Assembly: GCF_001570765.1 (NCBI RefSeq)
Contig: NZ_BCSH01000081.1
Location: 1-33,864 of the forward strand
Direction of reading: 5' to 3'
Length of the DNA stretch: 33,864 bases
From: Nocardiopsis listeri NBRC 13360
Lineage (GTDB): Bacteria > Actinomycetota > Actinomycetes > Streptosporangiales > Streptosporangiaceae
Shown: one piece after another, positions 22,948-30,994 of the stretch
Numbering within the stretch: position 1 is the first letter of the stretch
Layout of the letters: each line of letters begins with the position of its first letter
The notes under the pieces: model-generated
Told to the model about the DNA's origin: nothing
Databases searched by the model: none
Seen by the model: only the letters and a program-made list of their open reading frames with translations
Program-made: the position numbers and the translations under genes

Positions 22948-23108
22948 GATTCCCCCCGGAACATCCGTGCCACCGACCCACCCCGCGCTGGGCCCTGGCC
23001 TTTGGCCAACCTACATGGGTAACGACCATGCGTGGGATGTTTTCTGCACATTCGAGAGGATCCCGAGCCATTTGAACGGGGATTCGACTACGCAGAGTTC
23101 TGAGACCC

Positions 23109-23600
23109 TCAGCTCGAACTGTCACGGAGCGTACGCGCGATGGTGGCGAGTTGTCGAACGCCCTCGCCCCCCAGCGGGGCGAGCACGTGTTCGTGCAGTC
23201 GTTCGACGTGCTTGTCGCGCGCGGCGCTGATGAAGGCCAACCCGCTCTCGCTCAGGGTGGCGTAGACGACTCGTCGGTCCTCGGCGCAATTGTTCCGCAC
23301 CAGGTAGCCCTCCTTCTCCAGCCGGTCGGCGAGCTTGGTGAAGCCACCGGTGCTGAGACTGACCTCGCGGGCCAGGCGACTCATCGGCAACCGGTGGTCG
23401 GGGGTGCGCTGAAGCCGGATGAGCACTTCGAACCAGGGACCGGCCATGTCCTTGCCGTCGGGGGTTATCCCCCTCAGGAGCTTGGGCTCGATGGAGTGCA
23501 TCGCCTCGGAGACCAACCCCCATGCGGTGATGAGGTCGTCGTCGCTGGGACGGTTCTCGCTCTGTGTGTTCTCGACGCCGTCGATCGGTTGCGCGGTCAT
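23109..23600 (-). CDS. MarR-family transcriptional regulator
   Basis: 163 aa. A winged helix-turn-helix in the middle reads LPMSRLAREVSLSTGGFTKLADRLEKEGYLVRNNCAEDRRVVYATLSE, with the conserved wing DRR. The flanking helices (WFEVLIRLQRTP, and the C-terminal HVERLHEHVLAPLGGEGVRQL) make the dimer. The ATG at 23598-23600 follows a G-rich site (GGGGGAC); an in-frame ATG at 23630 is less well supported. The most likely operator is the palindrome at 23662-23678 in its own promoter region. It lies between an aminotransferase and an amine-oxidase-like gene and probably controls them in response to an amine or aromatic effector. Confidence 0.92.
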   Translation of the reverse strand: MTAQPIDGVENTQSENRPSDDDLITAWGLVSEAMHSIEPKLLRGITPDGKDMAGPWFEVLIRLQRTPDHRLPMSRLAREVSLSTGGFTKLADRLEKEGYLVRNNCAEDRRVVYATLSESGLAFISAARDKHVERLHEHVLAPLGGEGVRQLATIARTLRDSSS

Positions 23601-23661
23601 CTGTCCCCCAGTTCGTCGCCCAGGGCGCACGAATCAGGCCACACCCCAGAGAAATATCTTC

Positions 23662-23678
23662 CGAGTAAATATTACTCG
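23662..23678. promoter_or_regulatory. 7-3-7 palindrome, candidate MarR operator
   Basis: CGAGTAA and TTACTCG flank ATA in a strikingly AT-rich stretch (about 23648-23722) just upstream of marR. On the minus strand, -10-like hexamers (TATATT, TAATAT) overlap it. Size and symmetry suit a MarR dimer. The half-site CTCGAAT recurs around 23050-23056 upstream of the FAD oxidase gene. Confidence 0.55.
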
Positions 23679-23721
23679 AATATAGCAGTCAGGGACAGTA
23701 GTTTCCTAGAAAAATAAATAT

Positions 23722-23747
23722 CCCGTCGGCGCGCTCGCGCCGACGGG
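23722..23747 (-). terminator. Intrinsic terminator after the aminotransferase gene (distal hairpin)
   Basis: CCCGTCGGCGCG and CGCGCCGACGGG form a perfect 12-bp stem (in practice a 4-nt loop). On the minus strand it is followed by a T-rich run (ATATTTATTTTTC). It is the best canonical rho-independent terminator in this part of the window. Confidence 0.85.
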
Positions 23748-23765
23748 CGGGTGCCTGACCCGTGT

Positions 23766-23789
23766 ACGGGAGCCCACCCGGGCTCCCGT
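23766..23789 (-). terminator. Proximal hairpin after the aminotransferase gene
   Basis: ACGGGAGCCC and GGGCTCCCGT form a perfect 10-bp stem with a 4-nt loop, two nt past the stop codon. It lacks its own T-run but stands in tandem with the strong terminator at 23722-23747. Confidence 0.65.
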
Positions 23790-23791
23790 CG

Positions 23792-25099
23792 TCAGTGTCG
23801 TGCCATCACGGCGTCCAGTGACGCCGCCAAGGTGTTGGCCATGTGGTCGATCTGTTCCCAGGTGATCACCAGTGGAGGCGAGACCAACAGGGCCCTGGGA
23901 ATCGGGCGTACGATCACCCCTCGGGTACGGGCCTCCGCGAAGACCTCCGCCGTGGTGATCCCCCGTTCGGTGAGCGCCTCCTCGGTGAGTTCCACCGCGC
24001 CCATCACCCCGACACCGGAGCGGACCTCTGCCACCAGTGGGTGGTCGGCCAGTCCGCGCAGCGCCGAGTCCAGGTGCGTCTCCACCTCGCGAGAGACCGT
24101 GAACAGGTCCTCCCGCTCCAGGATGTCCAGGTTGGCCAAGGCCGCCGCGCAGGCGGACGGGTGGCCGGCGTAGGTGGTGCCGTGCAGGAAGGGGTGACCC
24201 TCCTGGTTCCAGAACGGGTCGGCCACCCTGCCGTTGACCATGACCCCGCCCAGTGGCAGGTATCCGCTGGAGACGCCCTTGGCGAAGACGATCATGTCCG
24301 GGCTCACTCCGAAGCGCTCGATCCCGAACCAGTTGCCCATGCGCGCGAATCCACAGATGACGCTGTCCACCACGAACAGCACACCGTACTTGCGACAGAT
24401 CCGCGCGACCTCGGTGAAGTATCCGTCCGTCGGCAGGAACACGCCGCCGGCCCCGATGACGGGTTCGGCGAAGAAGGCGGCGACCCGGTCGGCCCCCACC
24501 CGAAGGATCTCCGCCTCCAGCGCGGCCGCGGAGTCGTGCGGGATCACGGAGGTGTCCTCGATGAGGCGACCGTGCCCGCTGCGGAAGCGCTCCATCCCGA
24601 TGATGCTGGTACCGAAGCCGTTGAGGCCGTGGTAGCCGCCGGTGCGGCTGATCAGGTGTTGCCGGTCGGGCTGCCCCAGCGCCGCCCAGTAGCTACGGGC
24701 GAGCTTGGCGGCGGTGTCGATCGATTCCCCTCCTCCACAGGTGAGGATGGTGCGCGGGTCCTCGATCGGAGCGTGCGCGGCCAGGCGTTCGCTCAGCTCC
24801 AGGGCGGGTTCGTTGGCGAAGTCCCCGTAGATGGTGTAGGCGTCCAGCGTGTTCATCTGGCGGTGGACCGCGTCCGCGATCTCGGTGCGACCGTGCCCGA
24901 CGTTGCAGTACCAGAGGCTGGCCGTGCCATCGAGGTAGCGGTCTCCGGACCGGTCCCACAGCCACACGCCCTCGGCGCGGGCCACCACGAACTCCGGGCC
25001 CTTGGCCACGGTGTTCATATCGCAGAAGGTATGCCAGAGACGGCTGGGCTCCCGGTGTTCCTTGGGAGTGAGCGCGGACGAGACAACCGTTTCGGTCAT
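23792..25099 (-). CDS. Class III PLP-dependent aminotransferase
   Basis: 435 aa of the omega/class III aminotransferase group. It has CGGGESIDTAAKLAR (121-135) at the phosphate site, SRTGGYHGLN (151-160), the PLP-ring aspartate Asp245 in VVDSVICGFARMG, and the Schiff-base Lys274 in VFAKGVSSGYLPLGG. HGTTYAGHPSACAAAL completes the site. Most relatives have D-E at the ring position; here it is Asp245-Ser246. The amino donor is unknown; with the neighbouring glutamylputrescine-oxidase-like enzyme, a diamine or beta/omega-amino acid is plausible. GGAGG stands before the ATG at 25097-25099, and a small perfect hairpin (25123-25138) sits in the leader. Two hairpins terminate the gene. Confidence 0.88.
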   Translation of the reverse strand: MTETVVSSALTPKEHREPSRLWHTFCDMNTVAKGPEFVVARAEGVWLWDRSGDRYLDGTASLWYCNVGHGRTEIADAVHRQMNTLDAYTIYGDFANEPALELSERLAAHAPIEDPRTILTCGGGESIDTAAKLARSYWAALGQPDRQHLISRTGGYHGLNGFGTSIIGMERFRSGHGRLIEDTSVIPHDSAAALEAEILRVGADRVAAFFAEPVIGAGGVFLPTDGYFTEVARICRKYGVLFVVDSVICGFARMGNWFGIERFGVSPDMIVFAKGVSSGYLPLGGVMVNGRVADPFWNQEGHPFLHGTTYAGHPSACAAALANLDILEREDLFTVSREVETHLDSALRGLADHPLVAEVRSGVGVMGAVELTEEALTERGITTAEVFAEARTRGVIVRPIPRALLVSPPLVITWEQIDHMANTLAASLDAVMARH

Positions 25100-25497
25100 A
25101 TGGCGACCTCCGAGCCGTGACGTGCGCGAAAACGCGCAGTGGAAAACGGATCCGACCCCTTACCCGGGCGCCCAGGTTGTGTCAGGTGATTGCAGGCTAA
25201 TTTGTCGACCCGCTTCTCAGCAAGAGCCAAAACGAAGGCTCATGCCCCGAAACACAAACTTCATGCCTGCTACCCCCGGCCATGACCCCCAAAACCCCTG
25301 CTGTGCAGGAAAAACAGGCCCAAAAAAATCTTGGAATCCGGGGTCACTCATCGGACGTTTCGCAAACCTACGGGGGTTCCGAGCGACTCTGAGAAACTCC
25401 GTTGAAGATCGGGGCACCGTTCTGGCACAAAAGGCGGGGCGGGTCTCTCTTCCGAGAGAGCCCGCCCCGCCCACGCGTGAACGGCGTGTCGCCGAGG
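25100..25497. other. 398-nt intergenic region between pheT and the aminotransferase gene
   Basis: No gene is supported. It holds the pheT terminator at its left end, the leader and presumably the promoter of the aminotransferase at its right end, and an A-rich middle with a small CCTGC/GCAGG hairpin near 25300. A 6-bp stem with an AAAA loop (25123-25138) lies in the aminotransferase leader. Base composition is lower in GC than in the flanking genes. Confidence 0.65.
25433..25471 (-). terminator. Intrinsic terminator after pheT
   Basis: GGCGGGGCGGG and CCCGCCCCGCC pair over 11 bp, and CTCTC/GAGAG extends the stem above a short bulge. It is followed by TTTTG on the minus strand. It lies 27 nt past the pheT stop and ends the infC-to-pheT gene block. 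Confidence 0.85.
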
Positions 25498-27987
25498 TCA
25501 GTCGCGCAGAACCGCTCCGGTGCGTTCGGTGGCCAGGGCCACGGCCGCGTCGCGGGCCGCTCCGGCCTCCTCCGCGGTCAGGGTCCGGTCACCGGCGCGG
25601 AAGCGCAGCGCGAAGGCGACGGACTTACGCCCCTCCTCCACCTGCTCACCGGTGTAGACGTCGAACAGGCGCACGCTCTCCAGGAGTTCACCGGCGCCCT
25701 CCGCCAGGGCGGAGCCGATGTCGCCGACCGGGACGGACTCGTCCACCACCATGGCCACGTCCTGGGTCGCCACCGGGTAGGTGCGGACCTCGGGCGCGGA
25801 GACCTTGGTGCGGGCACTCTCGATCCGGTCGAGGTCGAGCTCCATGGCGGCGGTGCGCTCGGGCAGCGAGAACGCCTTGACCGTACGTGGGTGCAGCTCA
25901 CCGGCGTGTCCGACGAGCACCCGCTCGCCACCCACCCTCACGTACAAGGCCGCGCAACGCCCCGGGTGCCAGGGCGCCAGGGCATCGGCCTCGACCTCCA
26001 ACCCCACACCCGCCACGCGAGCGACGTCACGGGCGGCCTGGATCGCGTCGGCCCAGGAGGCCTGTCGTCCCGGACCCCACCAGCCGGTGTGCTCTGCGGC
26101 CCCGGTGAGCACCACAGCCACCCGGCGCGGCTGCTCGGGAAGGGCCGCGTCGATGCGGGCCAGTTCCTCATCGCTCGGGCGACGGTCCACCGGGGGCAGC
26201 GGTGCGCGTCCGGCCCCGGGCCTTGGCCGGTAGACCAGGCCCATCTCGAACAGGGCGACGTCGGTCAGGCCACGACCCACGTTGCGCGCCAAGGCCTTGA
26301 ACAACCCCGGCAGCAGCGTGGTGCGCAGCAGCGGTTCCTCGTCGTTGAGCGGGTTGGCCAGGCGCACGTTGTCACGACGGGGGTCGTCGGCGGTCAGCTG
26401 GAGCCCGTCGAGGTCGCGCTCGCCCACGAACGGGTAGGCCAGTACCTCGTTGTAGCCGGTGGCGGCCAGGGTACGGCCCACCGCCCGACGCAGCCGCTGG
26501 CTCTCGGTGAGTCCGCGACCGGATCCCTTGAAACCGATCGAGGGAATGTTCTCGTACCCCTCGAAACGGATGACCTCTTCGGCGATGTCGTTGGGTTCGG
26601 TCAGGTCCGGCCGCCAGGACGGCGGGGTCACCATGAGCACGTCGCCGTCGGCCTCGTAGGAGCACCCGATGGCGCGCAGCCACTTCTCGGTGGTGCCCTC
26701 GGGGTAGTCGATCCCGGCCACGGACCCGGCGTGCCCGGTGCGCACCGCGATGGTGGTGGGCTCGGACGGGTGGTGGACGTGGGTGTAGGCCGACTCCACC
26801 GTGGCGCCGCCCAGTTCGGCCAGCAACCGGACCGCGCGGGTGGCGGCGACGAGCTGCACCTGAGAGTCGATGCCACGCTCGAAGCGACGCGAGGCCTCCG
26901 AGGAGAGCTGGTGTCGGCGCGAGGCACGGGCGATGTGGCGTGGTTCGAAGTGCGCGGACTCCACCAGCACCGAGCTGGAGGTCGACCCGATCTCGGTGTC
27001 GACTCCGCCCATGACGCCGGCCACCGCCTGGGCGGCGGACTCGTCGGCGATGACGATGTCGTCGACGTCCAGGGAACGCTGGACGTGGTCCAGGGTCTCC
27101 AGCTTCTCGCCCGCCTCCGCGGCGCGCACGGTGACGGTGCCGTCGAGCCGGTCACGGTCCCAGGCGTGCAGCGGCTGGCCGAGTTCGAGCATCACGTAGT
27201 TGGTGACGTCCACGGCCAGGGCGACGGGGCGTACCCCGCCCTGGTGCAGGCGGCGCTTCATCCACAGCGGGGTGGGCGCCTCGGGGTCGAAGCCGGTGGC
27301 GCCGCGCAGCACGAGGCGGTCGGCCAGGGCCGAGTCGGCGATGGCACCGGGGTGGCCCTCCCCGGTGGGCTCGTCGATACTCATCTCGGCGGGGTCGTGG
27401 AAGTCGACCCCGTACAGGGCCGCCACGTCGCGGGCCACGCCGCGCATCGACAGGGCGTAGCCGCGGTCCGGGGTGACGGCGATGTCGAGGACGTCCTCGC
27501 GCAGACCGAGGGCGGCGATGGCGTCCTCGCCCACCGCACCGAATCCCTCGGGCAGCACGACGATGCCGGTGTGGTCCTCCCACAGGCCGAGCTCGGTGGC
27601 CGAGCAGATCATCCCGGCGGACATCTTGCCGTAGGTCTTGCGCGCACCGATCTTGAACCCGCCGGGCAGTTCGGCGCCGGGCAGGGAGACGACGACCAGG
27701 TCTCCCTCGGAGAAGTTGCGGGCACCGCAGACGATCTCCTGGGGCTCACCGGTGCCGTTGGCCCCGCCGACGTCCACCCTGCAGTAGCGGATGGGCTTCT
27801 TGAAGCCGGTGAGTTCCTCGATCTCCAGTACACGGCCGAAGACGATCGGGCCGGTCAGGTCGGCGCCGAGCTCGTCGACGGTCTCGACCTCCAGACCCGC
27901 AAGGGTCAGGCGGGAGGCCAGTTCGCGGGCGGTGACGTCGGCGGGAAGCTCGACGTACTCGCGTAGCCAGGTCAGGGGAACACGCAT
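25498..27987 (-). CDS. pheT: Phenylalanyl-tRNA synthetase beta subunit
   Basis: 829 aa, normal length for a bacterial PheT. It starts MRVPLTWLREYVELP. An EMAP/OB tRNA-binding domain (about 40-150) contains CGARNFSEGDLVVV and KMSAGMICSATELGL. B3/B4 editing and B5 domains follow (SSEASRRFERGIDSQ, FEGYENIPS). The catalytic-like core includes YPFVGERDLDGL and LLRTTLLPGLFKAL, and the C-terminal ferredoxin-fold anticodon-binding domain includes FPxxxQDVA-like YPVATQDVAMVV. It assembles with PheS as an alpha2beta2 enzyme. Its ATG overlaps the pheS stop by one base (TGATG). Confidence 0.97.
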   Translation of the reverse strand: MRVPLTWLREYVELPADVTARELASRLTLAGLEVETVDELGADLTGPIVFGRVLEIEELTGFKKPIRYCRVDVGGANGTGEPQEIVCGARNFSEGDLVVVSLPGAELPGGFKIGARKTYGKMSAGMICSATELGLWEDHTGIVVLPEGFGAVGEDAIAALGLREDVLDIAVTPDRGYALSMRGVARDVAALYGVDFHDPAEMSIDEPTGEGHPGAIADSALADRLVLRGATGFDPEAPTPLWMKRRLHQGGVRPVALAVDVTNYVMLELGQPLHAWDRDRLDGTVTVRAAEAGEKLETLDHVQRSLDVDDIVIADESAAQAVAGVMGGVDTEIGSTSSSVLVESAHFEPRHIARASRRHQLSSEASRRFERGIDSQVQLVAATRAVRLLAELGGATVESAYTHVHHPSEPTTIAVRTGHAGSVAGIDYPEGTTEKWLRAIGCSYEADGDVLMVTPPSWRPDLTEPNDIAEEVIRFEGYENIPSIGFKGSGRGLTESQRLRRAVGRTLAATGYNEVLAYPFVGERDLDGLQLTADDPRRDNVRLANPLNDEEPLLRTTLLPGLFKALARNVGRGLTDVALFEMGLVYRPRPGAGRAPLPPVDRRPSDEELARIDAALPEQPRRVAVVLTGAAEHTGWWGPGRQASWADAIQAARDVARVAGVGLEVEADALAPWHPGRCAALYVRVGGERVLVGHAGELHPRTVKAFSLPERTAAMELDLDRIESARTKVSAPEVRTYPVATQDVAMVVDESVPVGDIGSALAEGAGELLESVRLFDVYTGEQVEEGRKSVAFALRFRAGDRTLTAEEAGAARDAAVALATERTGAVLRD

Positions 27988-29105
27988 CAGATCTCACTCC
28001 CGAACGCCGAGGTGAAACGCGTGTCACCCTCGACCATGTCGCGCATATCGCGCACACCGTGCGCGAACATCAGTGTTCGTTCCACTCCCAGGCCGAAGGC
28101 CCATCCGCTGTAGACCTCGGGGTCCACCCCGGCGGCGGTCAGCACCCGTGGGTTGACCACGCCGCAGCCGCCGATCTCGATCCAGCCCTCGCTGGAGCAG
28201 GTGCGGCACGGTGCGTCGGGGTCTCCCATCGACGCGCCCCGGCACACGAAGCACTCCATGTCGACCTCTGCGGAGGGCTCGGTGAACGGGAAGTAGGAGG
28301 CGCGGAAGCGGGTCCGCAACGCCTCACCGAAGAAGGACTCGACGAAGGTGTCGATGGCGCCGCGCAGGTGCGCCATCGTGATTCCCTTGTCGACCACCAG
28401 GCCTTCGAGCTGGTGGAAGACCGGGGTGTGGGTGGCGTCGAGCTCGTCGGTGCGGAAGGTCTTTCCCGGCGCGACGACGTAGACCGGAAGCTCACGGGTG
28501 AGCAGGGAACGCACCTGCACCGGGGAGGTGTGGGTGCGCAGGACCATGCCGGACTCCCCGCCCTCGGGTCCCTCCACGAAGAAGGTGTCCTGCATGGTGC
28601 GCGCGGGGTGGTCGGGCTGGAAGTTGAGGGCGTCGAAGTTGAACCACTCGGCCTCGACCTCGGGGCCTTCGGCGATCTCGAATCCCATGCCGACGAACAC
28701 GTCGGCCATGCGTTCGGCGACCGTGGTCAACGGGTGCCGGGCGCCGCGAGGAGCGCGGTCCCAGGGCAGGGTGACGTCGACGCGTTCCTCCACGAGGACA
28801 CGTTCGTCGCGCTCGGCCTCCAGGACGGCTTGGCGGGCCTTGACGGCCTGCCCGACGTCGCGGCGGGCGCCGCCCACGCGCTTGCCGGCCTCGGCCTTGG
28901 CGGCCGGTGGCAGGGCACCGATCTCACGGTTGGCCAGGGCCAGTGGGGAACGGTCTCCGGCGTGGGCGAGCCGGACCTCCTTGAGTTCGGCGAGGTCGGC
29001 GGCGGCCTCGATGGCGGCCAACGCCTCCTCGCGCATGCGGGCGACCTCGTCGGGGTGCAGGGGGGTCACCTCGACCGGGTCGAAGGAATTGTTCGGTGCA
29101 GACAT
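27987..29105 (-). CDS. pheS: Phenylalanyl-tRNA synthetase alpha subunit
   Basis: 372-aa class II synthetase subunit carrying the active site for phenylalanine activation. An N-terminal coiled coil (about 15-110) binds tRNA. Motif 2 is GKTFRTDELDATHTPVFHQLEG; the phenylalanine pocket has YFPFTEPSAEVDM. A Cys cluster (CFVCRGASMGDPDAPCRTCSS) is present as in many actinobacterial PheS. Motif 3 is GWAFGLGVERTLMF. The ATG at 29103-29105 has only a weak Shine-Dalgarno sequence. It lies 234 nt after the sensor kinase gene; a hairpin at 29161-29180 is in this leader, but I found neither a T-box in the right orientation nor a Phe-rich leader peptide. Confidence 0.97.
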   Translation of the reverse strand: MSAPNNSFDPVEVTPLHPDEVARMREEALAAIEAAADLAELKEVRLAHAGDRSPLALANREIGALPPAAKAEAGKRVGGARRDVGQAVKARQAVLEAERDERVLVEERVDVTLPWDRAPRGARHPLTTVAERMADVFVGMGFEIAEGPEVEAEWFNFDALNFQPDHPARTMQDTFFVEGPEGGESGMVLRTHTSPVQVRSLLTRELPVYVVAPGKTFRTDELDATHTPVFHQLEGLVVDKGITMAHLRGAIDTFVESFFGEALRTRFRASYFPFTEPSAEVDMECFVCRGASMGDPDAPCRTCSSEGWIEIGGCGVVNPRVLTAAGVDPEVYSGWAFGLGVERTLMFAHGVRDMRDMVEGDTRFTSAFGSEI

Positions 29106-29160
29106 GTGGTTGCCTCGCCGTCACCGCGTCCGCGCGAGGCGGAGGCGGGCGGTGGTCACG

Positions 29161-29180
29161 GGTCCGCGCGGGGGCGGACC
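29161..29180 (-). promoter_or_regulatory. Hairpin in the pheS leader
   Basis: GGTCCGC and GCGGACC form a 7-bp stem with a 6-nt loop, about 55 nt upstream of pheS. There is no T-tract. It may be a processing or weak attenuation site, or chance in GC-rich DNA. Confidence 0.3.
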
Positions 29181-29339
29181 AAGCCGACAGGAAGAAGCAC
29201 GGGGTTACCGCGGGCCGGGTGCGAAGCCGGCCCAGGTGTCACAGCAAGCCCAGGGTTGACGGGCCGCGCCGGACGGAATCCACGATGGGATGACGGGGCG
29301 GGACCGCGTGCGCCCACCGGGGCCGAAGAGTCTGAGGGA

Positions 29340-30476
29340 TCAGACGAACTCGGGTGTCCCGGCGGGCATGGTAAATCGGAACTCTGCGCCACCGTTGGGG
29401 GCGCGGCCGACGGTGATCGTGCCGCCGTGGGCCTCCACGAGACCCTTGACGATGAACAGTCCGAGTCCTGTGCCACCACGGCGCTTGCTGCGCCAGAACT
29501 GGCGGAAGACGCGCGGAATGGTCTCGGGCGCTATGCCCTGGCCTTCGTCGCGCACCGACACCGCTGCTCCTCCTTCACACGGCTCGATCACGATACTGAC
29601 AGTACCAGCGCCGTGCCGCACCCCGTTTTCCACGAGATTGGCGAGGATCTGTTCGAGTTTGTCGTGGTCCAGCCACATCTGGGGCAGGTCCCCGTGCGTT
29701 TCGACCCGGAAACGCTCCTCCGACTCACCGGAGGCGACCCGCCCGGAGACCACTCGACGGACGGCCTCGGGCAGGTCGACGACCTGCCGGCGCACCTCCA
29801 GGCGTCCCGACTCGATGCGGGAGACGTCCAGGAGGTCGTGGATGAGGCGGGTGACGCGGTCGGCGTCGGCGTTCACGGTCTCCAGCATGAACAGCTTCTG
29901 TTTGTCGGTGAGCCGTTCCCACTTGGTCAGGAGCGTGGAGGTGAAACCCTTGACGCTGGTGAGGGGCGACCTGAGTTCGTGGGCGACCTCGGAGACCAGG
30001 TCGGCGCGGGAGCGCTCGGCCCGCGCGGAGGCGTCCCTGAGGCTGATCACGAGGCGGACGAGGTCACCTCCGGGGCGGGCTCGCACGTAGCGGGCCGCGA
30101 CGAGGACCTCGCGTTCGTCGGGCAGGCACAGGACCCGTTCGATCTGGCGGGTGCGGTCGCGGTCCCCACCGTAGGGGTCGCTGGCCTCCCACCAGTCGTG
30201 TCCGTCCAGGCCTCGTAGGGGCAGGGCGGTGCGGAAGTCGCGGCCGAGCGCGGAGGTGACGGGAACGCCGACGAGTTGGGCGGCCTGGGTGTTGAAAAGG
30301 ACGACACGCCCCCGGGCGTCGGCGACGACGATGCCGTCGGGCAGGTCGTCCGCGTGCAACGGGATGCCGCCGGTGGCGACGATGTCGAGGTCGGAGGTGA
30401 CGGGTTCATCCGTTGACCGCGCCGCCGCGCCGTCGGAGTCCTCCGCCGGTCGATCCACCTGCCGGCCGCTGCCCAC
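29340..30476 (-). CDS. PAS-domain sensor histidine kinase
   Basis: 378 aa and soluble, with no transmembrane helix. An acidic, poorly ordered N-terminus precedes a PAS domain (about 40-150, LPDGIVVADARGRVVLFN). The HisKA domain has the H-box SEVAHELRSPLTSVKGF with His166. The HATPase has N-box ILANLVENGVRHG, G1 DEGQGI and G2 GTGLGLFIVKGLVEAHGG. It is a standard phosphotransfer kinase, but no response regulator is encoded in the window, so it is an orphan. A kinase at this position between the rRNA methyltransferase and pheST is also known in Streptomyces, suggesting a conserved link to translation. The start is GTG at 30474-30476 behind GGGAGAG. Confidence 0.92.
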   Translation of the reverse strand: MGSGRQVDRPAEDSDGAAARSTDEPVTSDLDIVATGGIPLHADDLPDGIVVADARGRVVLFNTQAAQLVGVPVTSALGRDFRTALPLRGLDGHDWWEASDPYGGDRDRTRQIERVLCLPDEREVLVAARYVRARPGGDLVRLVISLRDASARAERSRADLVSEVAHELRSPLTSVKGFTSTLLTKWERLTDKQKLFMLETVNADADRVTRLIHDLLDVSRIESGRLEVRRQVVDLPEAVRRVVSGRVASGESEERFRVETHGDLPQMWLDHDKLEQILANLVENGVRHGAGTVSIVIEPCEGGAAVSVRDEGQGIAPETIPRVFRQFWRSKRRGGTGLGLFIVKGLVEAHGGTITVGRAPNGGAEFRFTMPAGTPEFV

Positions 30477-30538
30477 GCCTCTCCCAGCTCCCCTCCGACG
30501 GTCCGCGGCTCAGGTGTCCTGGGCCACGGATCTGTGAT

Positions 30539-30580
30539 CGGTGGTGTCCGTCCTCAGCGGACTCTCCCTGGACACCACCG
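30539..30580. repeat. 11-bp perfect inverted repeat (hairpin 1)
   Basis: CGGTGGTGTCC (30539-30549) pairs with GGACACCACCG (30570-30580). Inside the 20-nt loop, GTCC and GGAC can pair as well. An extra GGTGTCC at 30513-30519 could compete for the right arm, giving two alternative structures. Confidence 0.7.
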
Positions 30581-30604
30581 CAGGTCTACCCTGCTCTCCC
30601 ACCT

Positions 30605-30631
30605 GGTACGCCTCACTCGTCCAGGCGTACC
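30605..30631. repeat. 9-bp perfect inverted repeat (hairpin 2)
   Basis: GGTACGCCT (30605-30613) pairs with AGGCGTACC (30623-30631) around a 9-nt loop. Confidence 0.7.
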
Positions 30632-30661
30632 CGGATGGGAGTCCGAGCGTACGAACACCGA

Positions 30662-30688
30662 TGCCCGTCCACCGGTCGCGGACGGGCA
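30662..30688. repeat. 9-bp perfect inverted repeat (hairpin 3)
   Basis: TGCCCGTCC (30662-30670) pairs with GGACGGGCA (30680-30688) around a 9-nt loop. A 7-bp repeat (30695-30715) and a 6-bp repeat (30771-30785) follow. Confidence 0.7.
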
Positions 30689-30994
30689 CCTCTCTCGGAC
30701 GCGGTCCTCGTCCGAACGCTCACACCGTGTGGCCGAGCCTGCCGTGTGGGCCGGGCGGGCGCACCCTTCTACCCGTGACACGGGTCGTGTGAGGGTGGAC
30801 ACGCGAAATCCGCATGGCCACCGTGGTGCCGGTCCGACCCTATCGACACTCAAGGCTCGTGCACGTGCATTCGGCGAGGTTGCCATGACCTGTTACCGAG
30901 TGTGTACACCAAGGGAACCCCGAACACCCCAGGAGCATTCTCCAAACACGGAGAGTGATCATCCGTGGGTTCGCTCGACCGGGGTCGGGATGTT

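Larger units (their letters stand above)
30477..30994. other. 518-nt non-coding region rich in perfect hairpins
   Basis: No gene is supported. On the minus strand it would be the leader of the kinase-pheST genes or the trailer of the infC-methyltransferase genes. It contains five perfect inverted repeats (11, 9, 9, 7 and 6 bp) between 30539 and 30785, and a TGCACGTGCA palindrome at 30860-30869. I could not assign a promoter with confidence. Confidence 0.65.

Noticed and set aside
25217..25474. 85-codon minus-strand frame in the pheT-aminotransferase gap
   Set aside because: It overlaps the pheT terminator, has no ribosome-binding site and no recognisable sequence.
25402..27966. 854-codon open frame antisense to pheT
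   Set aside because: Mirror of the PheT coding frame with no recognisable domain and no ribosome-binding site.
29199..29212. T-box-like GGTTACCGCGG near pheS
   Set aside because: It lies on the plus strand while pheS is on the minus strand, it has a mismatch in the core, and there is no stem I or specifier loop in the right place.
29106..29339. Phe-codon leader peptide for pheST attenuation
   Set aside because: The adjacent TTC TTC codons are not in a frame with a start codon; the open frame there reads Leu-Leu instead.
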